Shown in pieces: positions 9,281 to 17,502 of a stretch of DNA of 64,000 nucleotides. The stretch comes from Niallia circulans (GTDB lineage: Bacteria > Bacillota > Bacilli > Bacillales > Cytobacillaceae), in contig NZ_RIBP01000004.1 of the NCBI RefSeq assembly GCF_007273535.1, positions 1 through 64,000 of the forward strand, read 5' to 3'. The stretch's first letter is position 1. Every line of letters begins with the position of its first letter. Made by a program: the position numbers and the translations under genes. Under the pieces are notes generated by a model. That model was not told the origin of the DNA. It ran no database searches and saw nothing but the letters and a program-made list of their open reading frames with translations.

Positions 9281-10486
9281 TTGAATCAAGCAATTATTAA
9301 TGATGCAAGTCAAAAACGGAATTATCCCTTTATAACATTTATTCTTTTCTGGTGTGGACTCACCCTCTTGACGAGCATGTATATCACCATTCCCCTAACC
9401 TCTGTCTTCTCCGAAGAATTTCAGATTACTTTGGACCAAACATCGTGGATAGGCAGTTCATTTTCGTTATGCTATGCACTTGGCTGCTTGCTTTACGGAC
9501 CTATTTCTGATAAATACGGCCGCAAAGTATTAATGGTTTCTAGTATCAGCGTCTTAACTGTCGTGACATTTATGATTGGGTTTGTTCATTCCTATCATGC
9601 TCTCGTATTTTTGAGAGCGGTACAGGGGCTTGTAGCTGCGGCTTTTGCACCTATTTCCCTCGTTTATGCTGGTGAAATGTTCCCGCCAAATAAACGGGTA
9701 ACTGTCGTTGGTTTTATTAGCACAGGACTTCTTATGGCAGGCATTATCGGCCAGATTTTCAGTGGGATAATAAACCAGCTTCTTGGCTGGAATGCAATTT
9801 TCTTTATTTTAGGAGTTGTCTATCTATTCTCAGCAGTCCTTGTTATTATCGCTTTGCCAAAAGAGGATTTGCCAAAATCAAATGAGCATATTTGGAGTAA
9901 ATTCAAGCAAATTAAACTATTGTTTCACCAACCGCAGCTGCTTCTTTGCTTTGCTGTTACATTTATGCTGTTGTTCACATTAGTCGGAATGTATACGATT
10001 TTGGGGAGTTATTTATCTTCACCGAAGTTTGGGTTAACAAGTGATCAAATTCTGTATGTTCGTGCAGTTGGTATTATCGGGATGGTTGTTGCTTTTTTTG
10101 TTGGTTCTATCTCGAAACGATTTGGTGCCTTGACAGTGATGCGGGCTGGCCTGTTTCTTTCTGTTGTCGGCTTGTTCTTGTTAGGCTTCAGTACTTCGCT
10201 AACAGCAGTGGTTATCTTAAGTGTCATTTTTGTAGCAGGGATTGCGGTTGTTTCGCCTGTAATCATTTCTCTCATCAGTCAAAAGGGCGGGAATGCAAGA
10301 GGCACGGCGATTTCCTTCAATGCTTTCGTCCTGTTTCTTGGAGCAAGTGCAGGTCCAATCGTAGCGGTACAGCTGCTAAAAACAGGAATGCTCACATTGT
10401 CGTTCATTATTTTAAGTATTTGTCTGCTGATTGGTCTTGGAGTATCATTCTTCCTTCGTGCAGCCGTTCCAGCACAGGGTAGATAA
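9281..10486 (+). CDS. MFS transporter (DHA1 type)
   Basis: A 401-residue protein with ~12 membrane segments and the MFS loop 2-3 signature (LYGPISDKYGRKVLMVSS) at about 70-87. It resembles B. subtilis YybF/YfiS-type exporters and Bcr/CflA-like DHA1 carriers. The substrate is unknown. The start is TTG at 9281, with AAAGGAG 8 nt upstream; no in-frame ATG has a ribosome site. A clear sigma-A promoter precedes it and a stem-loop terminator follows. It is monocistronic, with no regulator beside it. Confidence 0.85.
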   Translation: MNQAIINDASQKRNYPFITFILFWCGLTLLTSMYITIPLTSVFSEEFQITLDQTSWIGSSFSLCYALGCLLYGPISDKYGRKVLMVSSISVLTVVTFMIGFVHSYHALVFLRAVQGLVAAAFAPISLVYAGEMFPPNKRVTVVGFISTGLLMAGIIGQIFSGIINQLLGWNAIFFILGVVYLFSAVLVIIALPKEDLPKSNEHIWSKFKQIKLLFHQPQLLLCFAVTFMLLFTLVGMYTILGSYLSSPKFGLTSDQILYVRAVGIIGMVVAFFVGSISKRFGALTVMRAGLFLSVVGLFLLGFSTSLTAVVILSVIFVAGIAVVSPVIISLISQKGGNARGTAISFNAFVLFLGASAGPIVAVQLLKTGMLTLSFIILSICLLIGLGVSFFLRAAVPAQGR

Positions 10487-10526
10487 TAAAAAAAGACGCT
10501 AAGACATAAGTATTAAAGTCTATTTC

Positions 10527-10574
10527 AAAACCAAACTATTTAATTGTTTATTGATTAATGGTTTGGTTTTTTGT
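10527..10574 (+). terminator. Terminator of MFS gene
   Basis: AAAACCAAAC paired with GTTTGGTTTT across a 24-nt AT-rich loop, followed by TTGTCGTTTT. The loop is long, so strength is uncertain. Confidence 0.55.
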
Positions 10575-10609
10575 CGTTTTCAGTTTAAAAAACCATAATT
10601 AAAAAATCT

Positions 10610-10745
10610 TAGTAGAATGGAGCGGAGGCTATTCGACTACTAAGGAAAATAGAGACGATTTAGACCCCACAAGCGAAGACGAGGAGGCTCCATAACCTCC
10701 CCAAAGAAAAGCGAGTGGGTGACATGTAATGGAACGAATTAATTT
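10610..10745. repeat. Degenerate Bacillus-type intergenic repeat
   Basis: This non-coding stretch resembles the common Bacillus intergenic element that reads GGAGCG...GGCGACT...GACCCC.C..GAGCG...GACGAGGAGGCT...AAAGCGAG. Here the recognisable pieces are GAATGGAGCGGAGG, AGACCCCACAAGCG, GACGAGGAGGCTCC and AAAAGCGAGTGGG, in that order. It is decayed and carries no frame worth calling. The rest of the 358-nt gap between the MFS and asparaginase genes is AT-rich and shows nothing else. Confidence 0.5.
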
Positions 10746-10844
10746 TAAAACTGCTCTCTATTTTATTATTCCATTCTCCATTGTCTCAAAGTTAGATAAA
10801 ATTATTCGTGTTTAGATTGGTATTTTTGTTTTGTCCACCCCGCT

Positions 10845-11867
10845 TTACTTATGTTCATCTAACCGTTTCGCAAGCAAAAAATTGGCTTTAACTGCTCCAA
10901 TCTTTTCCTTCCTTGCGTTATATACAGGTGCTTCTGCATATTTAGATAGCTGGTGATAAATTTGGTCGTTGCCAACGCCTAGCTGTTTTAACACCTCGAT
11001 TGTGGCGACACTAACTGCTCTTGTGCCCCCATCCTCTACCTTAATGGCAATTCCTATACCAGCATCTGTTAAACCGAGGCATTGGACTGCTTCTGCTCCC
11101 GCTTTCGAGACAATTTGTGCGCCAAATGCTCTCATTAAATCTGTATCAAATCGATTTGTCCCACCAACCATTTCTGGATGTGCCACCATTGCATCACGTA
11201 TTCTTGTAAGTATTTCAGACCGTTGCTCATTTACTTCCTTATCCGGCTTAGCAAGCCGTGCATATCCAAGTGCAGCATTTATTAATGGAATTTGATGAAC
11301 AGGCACACCACAGCCATCAACACTTAATTGAATATTCTCCTTTGAAAAGGAGCAAATTTCCGCAATGGCTGTTAATATGCGTTGCTGAACAGGATGATTT
11401 ATGTCCCGGTAGGAGCTAATGTCCTCCTGCAGATGAACAGCCGTTGTCAGCATGCCCGAATGCTTTCCAGAACAATTGCTGTAAACAGGTGTTACATCCT
11501 TGCCTGCTCTTAACAGTTTTTTATAGCTTTCCATATTCCATGGTGTATGTGTGCCGCATTGGAGTGCCTCTTCCTGTAATTCGAGTTTGTCCAATATATT
11601 TAAAACCGTATTTCGATGGTAGTTCTCTCCACTATGTGAGGAACAGCTCAGTGCAAGTGCAGGTGCGTCAAACGCAAAGTGGTCTGCTGCACCTGTTTCC
11701 ACAAGAGGAACAGCCTGAAATGGTTTCATTGACGAACGCGGGAATGTCATCCTGTTAGGATCTCCAACAGAATACAGCAAATCCCCTTCTCTATTCACAA
11801 CAGCAATATGAACACAATGTGTGCTTTCCACTTGGCTTCCTCTATAAACTAAAATCGATTTTTCCAT
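10845..11867 (-). CDS. L-asparaginase II family protein
   Basis: About 340 residues matching the thermolabile asparaginase II family (the Rhizobium etli type), which differs from the AnsA/AnsB fold. It should hydrolyse L-asparagine to aspartate and ammonia in the cytoplasm. Conserved stretches include FPRSSMKPFQAVPLVETGA near residue 45, SCSSHSGE and YSNCSGKHSGM, which hold the nucleophile-like Ser and Thr/Lys residues of the family. I take the ATG at 11867 (MEKSIL), because AGGGG sits 8 nt upstream; an in-frame GTG three codons earlier (11876) lies inside that ribosome site. It is monocistronic, with no ammonium or amino-acid transporter adjacent. Confidence 0.85.
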   Translation of the reverse strand: MEKSILVYRGSQVESTHCVHIAVVNREGDLLYSVGDPNRMTFPRSSMKPFQAVPLVETGAADHFAFDAPALALSCSSHSGENYHRNTVLNILDKLELQEEALQCGTHTPWNMESYKKLLRAGKDVTPVYSNCSGKHSGMLTTAVHLQEDISSYRDINHPVQQRILTAIAEICSFSKENIQLSVDGCGVPVHQIPLINAALGYARLAKPDKEVNEQRSEILTRIRDAMVAHPEMVGGTNRFDTDLMRAFGAQIVSKAGAEAVQCLGLTDAGIGIAIKVEDGGTRAVSVATIEVLKQLGVGNDQIYHQLSKYAEAPVYNARKEKIGAVKANFLLAKRLDEHK

Positions 11868-12044
11868 TCCGAACACCCCTATGTGAATTTCTGATTTATA
11901 CTAAATATTAATATAAATCAATTAGGTTGTCGAAACATTTTGAAAAATGACATAATTTATTCAACGGATAATTTCTCGTAATGATGAAAAAATAAGAAGG
12001 CCACTTTACTGGCATCACCATTATTTTAGGAGGGGTTTATTTTG

Positions 12045-12167
12045 ATGATACTTGTAACCATTATTTATACGTTTATCAGACTGCGTACAAGATTGGATTA
12101 CCTCTTAAACCATTCTGTTTATAAGCTAAATGGCTTTCTTAAGCTGTTTGCGGTTCCAAGTGTCTAA
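12045..12167 (+). CDS. Putative 40-residue membrane-associated small protein
   Basis: An ATG at 12045 opens a 40-codon frame (MILVTIIYTFIRLRTRLDY... ending in FAVPSV). An excellent ribosome site, AGGAGGGG, lies 9 nt upstream. The first ~11 residues are hydrophobic and are followed by an Arg-rich stretch, so a short membrane anchor or amphipathic peptide is possible. An in-frame TTG sits directly before the ATG. A 16-bp stem-loop terminator follows 24 nt after the stop. I recognise no family. The ribosome site and terminator argue for a real gene, but conservation in relatives is the needed test. Confidence 0.5.
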   Translation: MILVTIIYTFIRLRTRLDYLLNHSVYKLNGFLKLFAVPSV

Positions 12168-12190
12168 CTAACTCTCTACCTGAAAAAATA

Positions 12191-12243
12191 AAAGCACTGT
12201 CACACTGGTCGATTGTTTTCGGCTAGTATGACAGGCTTTTTCA
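12191..12243. terminator. Bidirectional terminator between small ORF and thrZ
   Basis: CTGTCACACTGGTCGA pairs with TCGGCTAGTATGACAG (13 of 16 Watson-Crick plus G-T pairs), flanked by A-rich and T-rich arms (AAAAGC / GCTTTTT). Confidence 0.8.
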
Positions 12244-12252
12244 TGTAAATTA

Positions 12253-14175
12253 TTAGCTTAAGCTTCGATTCCTTACTTTTTGGCAAATGGCATCGAGAAA
12301 CTCTTGTAACGATTGCTCTTCCTTCTGTTCCGAACCGAATCTGCGCACATTCACAGTACCTGCTTGTGCTTCCTGATCCCCTAAAACAATAATGTAAGGA
12401 ATTTTCTGCAGCTGTGCCTCTCTGATTTTATAGCCTAGCTTTTCCTGACGTTTATCCACTTCCACACGAATTCCCGCTTCCTTCATTGCTGCTTGGACTT
12501 GGAGGCAATACTCCATATGAACAGGTGAGACTGGGATAATCTCTACTTGAACAGGTGCAAGCCAAACTGGAAAAGCACCGCCAAAATGTTCAATCAAAAT
12601 GGCGAAAAACCGGTCAAGGCTTCCCATAACAGCTCTGTGAATAACTACAGGCCGAACCTTTTCATTCTGTTCATTTATATAAGACAAATCAAATTTTTCT
12701 GGCATTTGAAAGTCAAGCTGAATTGTTGCACATTGATGACTCCTATTTAAGGCATCCTTAATATGAAAATCAATCTTCGGCCCATAAAATGCACCGTCTC
12801 CTGCATTTACAGAATAGTTAATGTTCATATTATCCAATACTTGCTGCAGCGCTAACTCAGAAGCTTCCCAAAGGCTATCATCCCCTAATGAATCCTCCGG
12901 TCTTGTTGACAGCTCCACCTTATAATCAAAACCGAATATGCTGTATGCTTTATCAATTTGTGCAAACACATTAACTATCTCATCCTGAATTTGATCCTCC
13001 CGAACAAATAAATGGGCATCATCCTGACAGAATGTTCGGACCCTAAGCATCCCATTTAAGGCGCCGCTGTATTCATGTCGATGGACTTGACCAAACTCAG
13101 CAAGGCGGATTGGCAAATCTCTGTAAGAATAAAGTTTATTTTTAAATATCAACATGTGACCGGGGCAGTTCATTGGCTTCAACGCAAATGATTGCTCATC
13201 TACATGGGAGAAATACATATTATCCTTATAATGATCCCAGTGACCGGATTGCTCCCAAAGTTTTTGATTCATCATGAAAGGAGTACGTACCTCTTCATAT
13301 CCTGATTGCCCTTGTAACTCGCGTGAAAACTGCTCCAGTTCATTGCGAATCAACTGCCCTTTTGGCAAATAAAACGGCATGCCTGGAGCTTCCTCTGAAA
13401 ACATAAATAAGCCTAACTGCTTTCCGAGCTTACGATGATCTCTTTTAGCTGCTTCCTCTAAAAAATGCAAATAATCTCCTAAAGCTTGTTTTGTTGGGAA
13501 AGCTGTTCCATATATACGCTGCAGTGATTCATTTTCGCTGTCTCCCTTCCAATAAGCCCCTGAAACATTAGTTAAAGCAAATGCCTTTAACATGCCTGTT
13601 CTCTGAAGATGGGGGCCGCGGCAAAGATCAATAAATTCACCTTGCTCATAAATAGATATCTCCTCATCCTTAATTGCCTGCAGCAGCTCAAGCTTAAAGG
13701 GCTCCTCTTTTTCCTTCCAAATCCTTTCAGCTTCTGCATAAGACACCTCTATACGGTTAATGGCCAAATCTTCCTTCATGATATTTGTCATTTCTTTTTC
13801 AATCAGTGGTAAATCAGAAATGGATATTGATTTTTCACTTTTCACATCATAATAGAAACCATTTTCAATCACTGGACCTATGGCTAATTGGATGTTTGGA
13901 TACAGCCTTTTTAGTGCCTGTGCCATGATATGTGCTGCAGTATGGCGTAGAACAGTCAGCCCAGCCTGCGAATCGATTGTGACGATGGAAAGCTGTGCAT
14001 CCTCCTCTAAGCTAGTGTCTAAATCAGACAGTTTGCCATTGATAATGGCAGCTACTGCCTTTTTACGCAGGCTTGCACTTATGTCACCAGCAATAAACGC
14101 TGCAGTAGAGCCCTTTTGATATTCCTTACTCTTCCCATCCGGTAATGCTACATTGATAAAATTTTCCTGATTCAT
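12253..14175 (-). CDS. thrZ: Threonyl-tRNA synthetase, ThrZ type
   Basis: A 640-residue class II aminoacyl-tRNA synthetase that charges tRNA-Thr. Visible in order are the TGS domain (~1-65), the HxxxH editing/zinc region (LRHTAAHIMAQAL) and SAD domain, the catalytic core with motif 2 (RLAEFGQVHRHEYSG), zinc ligands (NCPGHM; H at DFHIKD; H in VIHRAVMGS) and the C-terminal anticodon-binding domain. The sequence looks closer to B. subtilis ThrZ, the inducible second enzyme, than to ThrS. Three tandem T-boxes upstream, as in B. subtilis thrZ, support this. I take ATG at 14175, with AGGAG 9 nt upstream; TTG at 14181 is an in-frame alternative. Expression should rise when uncharged tRNA-Thr accumulates. 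Another thrS probably exists elsewhere. Confidence 0.93.
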   Translation of the reverse strand: MNQENFINVALPDGKSKEYQKGSTAAFIAGDISASLRKKAVAAIINGKLSDLDTSLEEDAQLSIVTIDSQAGLTVLRHTAAHIMAQALKRLYPNIQLAIGPVIENGFYYDVKSEKSISISDLPLIEKEMTNIMKEDLAINRIEVSYAEAERIWKEKEEPFKLELLQAIKDEEISIYEQGEFIDLCRGPHLQRTGMLKAFALTNVSGAYWKGDSENESLQRIYGTAFPTKQALGDYLHFLEEAAKRDHRKLGKQLGLFMFSEEAPGMPFYLPKGQLIRNELEQFSRELQGQSGYEEVRTPFMMNQKLWEQSGHWDHYKDNMYFSHVDEQSFALKPMNCPGHMLIFKNKLYSYRDLPIRLAEFGQVHRHEYSGALNGMLRVRTFCQDDAHLFVREDQIQDEIVNVFAQIDKAYSIFGFDYKVELSTRPEDSLGDDSLWEASELALQQVLDNMNINYSVNAGDGAFYGPKIDFHIKDALNRSHQCATIQLDFQMPEKFDLSYINEQNEKVRPVVIHRAVMGSLDRFFAILIEHFGGAFPVWLAPVQVEIIPVSPVHMEYCLQVQAAMKEAGIRVEVDKRQEKLGYKIREAQLQKIPYIIVLGDQEAQAGTVNVRRFGSEQKEEQSLQEFLDAICQKVRNRSLS

Positions 14176-14202
14176 TAACAATCATCTCCTAAAAAAATAT
14201 AT

Positions 14203-14440
14203 AAAAAAACACACTCATCCCTAATAAGGGACGAGTGTGCTTGATACCCGTGGTTCCACCCAACTTCCCGCAAAAACTCTTTGCGGCTTTGGAGCTGTAA
14301 CGCAGCTAACGATGCCTTTTCTAAGGCATTGCTCCAAGGTGGTAAATCATTTTCCTTAGCCGGGAAGATTTCAGCTCCACTTCCCTCTCTGCAGACCGTA
14401 AAAATAATTCATGTCCTTGTCATTGCATGTTTATATAAAT
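14203..14440 (-). promoter_or_regulatory. T-box leader module 3 (gene-proximal), threonine
   Basis: Last transcribed copy of a 238-bp repeat. It contains the T-box core TGGGTGGAACCACGGGT (complement of 14246-14262) and the terminator arms CACACTCGTCCC / GGGATGAGTGTG followed by T residues. An ACC triplet in the stem I internal loop region (..GATTTACCACC..) is the likely threonine specifier. Uncharged tRNA-Thr should favour the antiterminator. Confidence 0.92.
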
Positions 14441-14678
14441 AAAAAAACACACTCATCCCTAATAAGGGACGAGTGTGCTTGATACCCGTGGTTCCACCCA
14501 ACTTCCCGCAAAAACTCTTTGCGGCTCTGGAGCTTTAACGCAGCTAACGATGCCTTTTCTAAGGCATTGCTCCAAGGTGGTAAATCATTTTCCTTAGCCG
14601 GGAAGATTTCAGCTCCACTTCCCTCTCTGCAGACCGTAAAAATAATTCATGTCCTTGTCATTGCATGTTTATATAAAT
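14441..14678 (-). promoter_or_regulatory. T-box leader module 2, threonine
   Basis: Second copy, almost identical to module 3 (period exactly 238 bp). Its T-box core is at 14484-14500 and its own terminator at about 14448-14477. The likely specifier is again ACC. Confidence 0.92.
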
Positions 14679-14909
14679 AAAAAAGCACACTCATCCCTAA
14701 TAAGGGACGAGTGTGCTTATACCCGTGGTTCCACCCAACTTCCCGCAAAAACTCTTTGCGGCTCTGGAGCTTTAACGCAGCTAACGATGCCTTTTCTAAG
14801 GCATTGCTCCAAGGTGGTAAATCATTTTCCTTAGCCGGGAAGATTTCAGCTCCACTTCCCTCTCTGCAGACCGTAAAAATAATTCATGTCCTTGTCATCG
14901 CTTTTTATT
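14679..14909 (-). promoter_or_regulatory. T-box leader module 1 (promoter-proximal), threonine
   Basis: First transcribed copy. The T-box core is at 14721-14737 and the terminator at about 14685-14714. It differs from the others by a one-base deletion between T-box and terminator and by a GC rather than AC base in the terminator stem. Confidence 0.92.
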
Positions 14910-14916
14910 ATCCATT

Positions 14917-14945
14917 ATATTACAACGGTTCATTAAACTTTGCAA
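14917..14945 (-). promoter_or_regulatory. Sigma-A promoter of T-box-thrZ transcript
   Basis: TTGCAA (14945-14940), 17-nt spacer, TAATAT (14922-14917) on the minus strand. Transcription would begin near 14910, just before T-box module 1. Confidence 0.7.
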
Positions 14946-14976
14946 TAGTCTTTTTATTTTTACCGAAAAAATCGCT

Positions 14977-15879
14977 TTATTGATTAACGGATATTTCCAT
15001 ACTCTTCACATAAACAGCAGTACCTGCAATTTCAATATCAGGACCGTTTTCGCTGTCTGATACTTTAACGAGAACCTTACCAGCACGGTCGATTTCCAAG
15101 CCTTGCTCTATCACAAGTTCAAAGGGTCTGACTGCTTCTTTTTTTATAAATTCAGCATAATATGCCCCCATAACACCAGATGCAGTTCCTGTTACAGGAT
15201 CTTCCACTGTTCCAGAAAACGGAGACGAAAAATGGCGAGCGTGCATATCTGCATGTTCTAGCTCTGTTTCTAAACAAAACGGATGCAAGGAGGCTTTGGG
15301 AATTTCCTTAAGAACCTCTGGAAACAGCTGATTTTGCGGCTTCATCTTTTTAAATGCTGCAAGGCTGTTAATTGGTATTAGCAATGTCCATATTCCTGTA
15401 CTGCCATACATGACTGGCAGTGCATCTGAAATATCGTCACTTGCCAAACCTAACGCAGAGGCCAAGTCCGCTTTAGAACCTCCGAATTCAATAAACTTCG
15501 GTGCAGCCTGTTTCATAGTTATGTACAAACGGCCGTTGTCGTTGACCTGCAGCTTGATTGGTAAAACTCCAGCGTTTGTTTCAATTGTGAAAGAATCCTT
15601 GTGCAGAAGCAGATTATGCTCATGTAACCCATATAAACAGGCAATTGTTCCGTGTCCGCATAAGTCCATTTCATGACCTGGTGTAAAATAACGAATTCTC
15701 AAATCTGCTTTATCAGATGCAGTGATAAAGCCTGTTTCGTTAAAGCCGACCTTAGAAGCGATTTCCTGCATTTCTGCTTCGCTTAAAAGCGCGCCATCCA
15801 CCACTACACCAGCAGGATTCCCTTTATCAGGTTTTGTGCTAAAAGCATCATAATGATAAACGTTAACTGTTTTCATCAC
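14977..15879 (-). CDS. PhzF-family isomerase/epimerase
   Basis: A 300-residue protein of the PhzF/diaminopimelate-epimerase-like fold. It carries the N-terminal YDAFSTKPDKGNPAGVV segment and the NETGF motif (~46-50) whose Glu is the catalytic acid/base in PhzF, plus the DLCGHGT and DPVTGTASG phosphate/anion-loop motifs of the two half-barrels. The natural substrate is not known for the Bacillus members; there are no phenazine genes here. The start is GTG (15879) or the next codon, ATG, with AAGGAG 7-10 nt upstream. A GNAT gene ends 19 nt upstream on the same strand, so the two likely form an operon. No clear terminator separates it from the T-box promoter. Confidence 0.88.
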   Translation of the reverse strand: MMKTVNVYHYDAFSTKPDKGNPAGVVVDGALLSEAEMQEIASKVGFNETGFITASDKADLRIRYFTPGHEMDLCGHGTIACLYGLHEHNLLLHKDSFTIETNAGVLPIKLQVNDNGRLYITMKQAAPKFIEFGGSKADLASALGLASDDISDALPVMYGSTGIWTLLIPINSLAAFKKMKPQNQLFPEVLKEIPKASLHPFCLETELEHADMHARHFSSPFSGTVEDPVTGTASGVMGAYYAEFIKKEAVRPFELVIEQGLEIDRAGKVLVKVSDSENGPDIEIAGTAVYVKSMEISVNQ

Positions 15880-15898
15880 TGTTAGTCTCCTTGTTTAG

Positions 15899-16657
15899 TT
15901 ATTCGCCAAACACCTTAATTGCTTCATACTTGTATCCGACATATTGATAATTTTGCTTTTGGTACATTTCCTTCGGTGTATCTTCACCGTCTGCGACAAG
16001 GATAACTGTTTTATCAGGGAAGGATTCCATGACAAACTGCTGCATATGAGCAGCTATTTTTTTTCGTTGAAATTCCGGCAGCACAAATAAACCATCAATC
16101 TCAACTGTTTGATCCTGTATGATTATCTCCAGCCCGCCGGCCGGTATGCCAACATAGTAAGCCAACACTTGCCAAAATTTCGAATCCTTAAAATGAAGCT
16201 TATTAACTTCTCGCTTACTTGCCGCAAACTCACTGCCATAGATACTATCTTGCTGATAACTCAATGTTAAAAAATCCTCAAGCCCGCTATCGCTGACATG
16301 TACTACCTCTATGTCTTGCTGTTTTTTGACTTTTGGAAAGTTTTGCGGGACTATCTTATACAATTCGGTAAATCCAATATCATAGCCTTCACTGATCAGT
16401 TTTGCTAACACTTCTTTCTCTATCTTTTCATTTGGAGGAAAAGTAAATTTCAAATGTTTTTGATTTCTTTCCAGATGGTAGTCATGCAAATATTTTTCTG
16501 TTTTGCTAAACTCCTGCACATTTGGCATGCGCTTAAAAGCGATTAAATTACTGTCATAGCGAATAGGTATTTTTAAATCATGTAGATGGACAAACATATC
16601 GCTTTCAAAGGCTGTAACTCCTTCATTATGAATGTCCATATAAGAAATTCCCTTCAA
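15899..16657 (-). CDS. GNAT-family N-acetyltransferase
   Basis: 252 residues. The C-terminal half holds the acetyl-CoA-binding motif A of the GNAT fold (EIDGLFVLPEFQRKKIAAHM, ~186-205) with the usual Q/R-x-x-G/A-like loop. The N-terminal half looks like a second, degenerate GNAT-type domain. The substrate is unknown. I keep the TTG start at 16657, because GGGAGG lies 8 nt upstream; an ATG six codons later is possible. It probably forms an operon with the PhzF-like gene. Confidence 0.8.
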   Translation of the reverse strand: MKGISYMDIHNEGVTAFESDMFVHLHDLKIPIRYDSNLIAFKRMPNVQEFSKTEKYLHDYHLERNQKHLKFTFPPNEKIEKEVLAKLISEGYDIGFTELYKIVPQNFPKVKKQQDIEVVHVSDSGLEDFLTLSYQQDSIYGSEFAASKREVNKLHFKDSKFWQVLAYYVGIPAGGLEIIIQDQTVEIDGLFVLPEFQRKKIAAHMQQFVMESFPDKTVILVADGEDTPKEMYQKQNYQYVGYKYEAIKVFGE

Positions 16658-16882
16658 ATCACATACCTCCCTGTGTAATTCTCAATATAAATTATACAAT
16701 TTTTGTAAAAAGATAATAATTATGGTGTTCTTTTGAAATACTATAAACATCAAGACACTATCTTACCATTTTCACATGATGCAGCATCCATGACTTTTAT
16801 AGATGGACATCTGCTTTTTGATATGTGGCTTTAACAATTTACCTAATTACCAATTATCAGAAGGAAGCAGGCTGATTATAAG

Positions 16883-17344
16883 TTGAATAAGGTGACACTG
16901 GAAAGATTGTTATGGTCAATTGCTTTTCCTGGCTTTGGCCAGCTGCTCAATCACAAGTATTTAAAATCACTGCTTTTCATCATGATGGAAATGGTGATTA
17001 ACCGGCACTCTAATTTTAATCTTGCGATCATTTCGAGCTTCCATGGCAATATTGACAAATCAATCGAGAATATTCACTTTCAATGGCTGATGTTTTATCC
17101 ATGCCTTTATTTTTTTGCGATGTGGGATGCTGTAAGAGATACATATGACGATGAAGATTCATCCCCTCCTTACGCGTTCCTGCCCTATGTCTCATGCGCC
17201 ATCTGTGTTACAGTCGGGCTAATTTATTGTCAAAAATGGACCATTTTCGGCATATTGCTTGGCCCAATATTTATGCCAATCCTCTGTGTGCTACCGGGTA
17301 TTATCATAGGATTGTCTGTTAAGAAATGGCTTTTAAAAACATAA
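16883..17344 (+). CDS. Small multi-pass membrane protein, unknown function
   Basis: 153 residues with about four hydrophobic segments. The N-terminus (FPGFGQLLNHKYLKSLLF) resembles the GxGQ..N..Y..G turn of TM2-like membrane proteins found in Bacillus. A short acidic loop (DTYDDEDSS, ~95-103) separates the two halves. No catalytic motif is seen. The start is uncertain: TTG at 16883 has a distant AAGGAAG, and GTG three codons later is an alternative. It is monocistronic with a terminator at 17353-17393. Confidence 0.6.
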   Translation: MNKVTLERLLWSIAFPGFGQLLNHKYLKSLLFIMMEMVINRHSNFNLAIISSFHGNIDKSIENIHFQWLMFYPCLYFFAMWDAVRDTYDDEDSSPPYAFLPYVSCAICVTVGLIYCQKWTIFGILLGPIFMPILCVLPGIIIGLSVKKWLLKT

Positions 17345-17352
17345 AGCTAAAC

Positions 17353-17396
17353 AAAAAAGAATGCATCTACCAATTCTAGCCGCATTCTTTTTTACT
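17353..17396 (+). terminator. Terminator of membrane protein gene
   Basis: AAAAAAGAATGC / GCATTCTTTTTT perfect 12-bp stem with a 17-nt loop. Confidence 0.8.
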
Positions 17397-17466
17397 TTCT
17401 TAATACGACTTTTACGCTTAGCTATTCCGCTTAAGTTTATCATATATTCAGAAAAGTTTTTACAAT

Positions 17467-17498
17467 AAAAAGCCCTGTTAAGATTTTTAACAGAGCTT
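17467..17498 (-). terminator. Terminator of murQ-murP-mupG operon
   Basis: AAGCTCTGTTAA / TTAACAGGGCTT stem (minus strand) followed by TTTTATTG. Confidence 0.8.
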
Positions 17499-17502
17499 CT
17501 TG

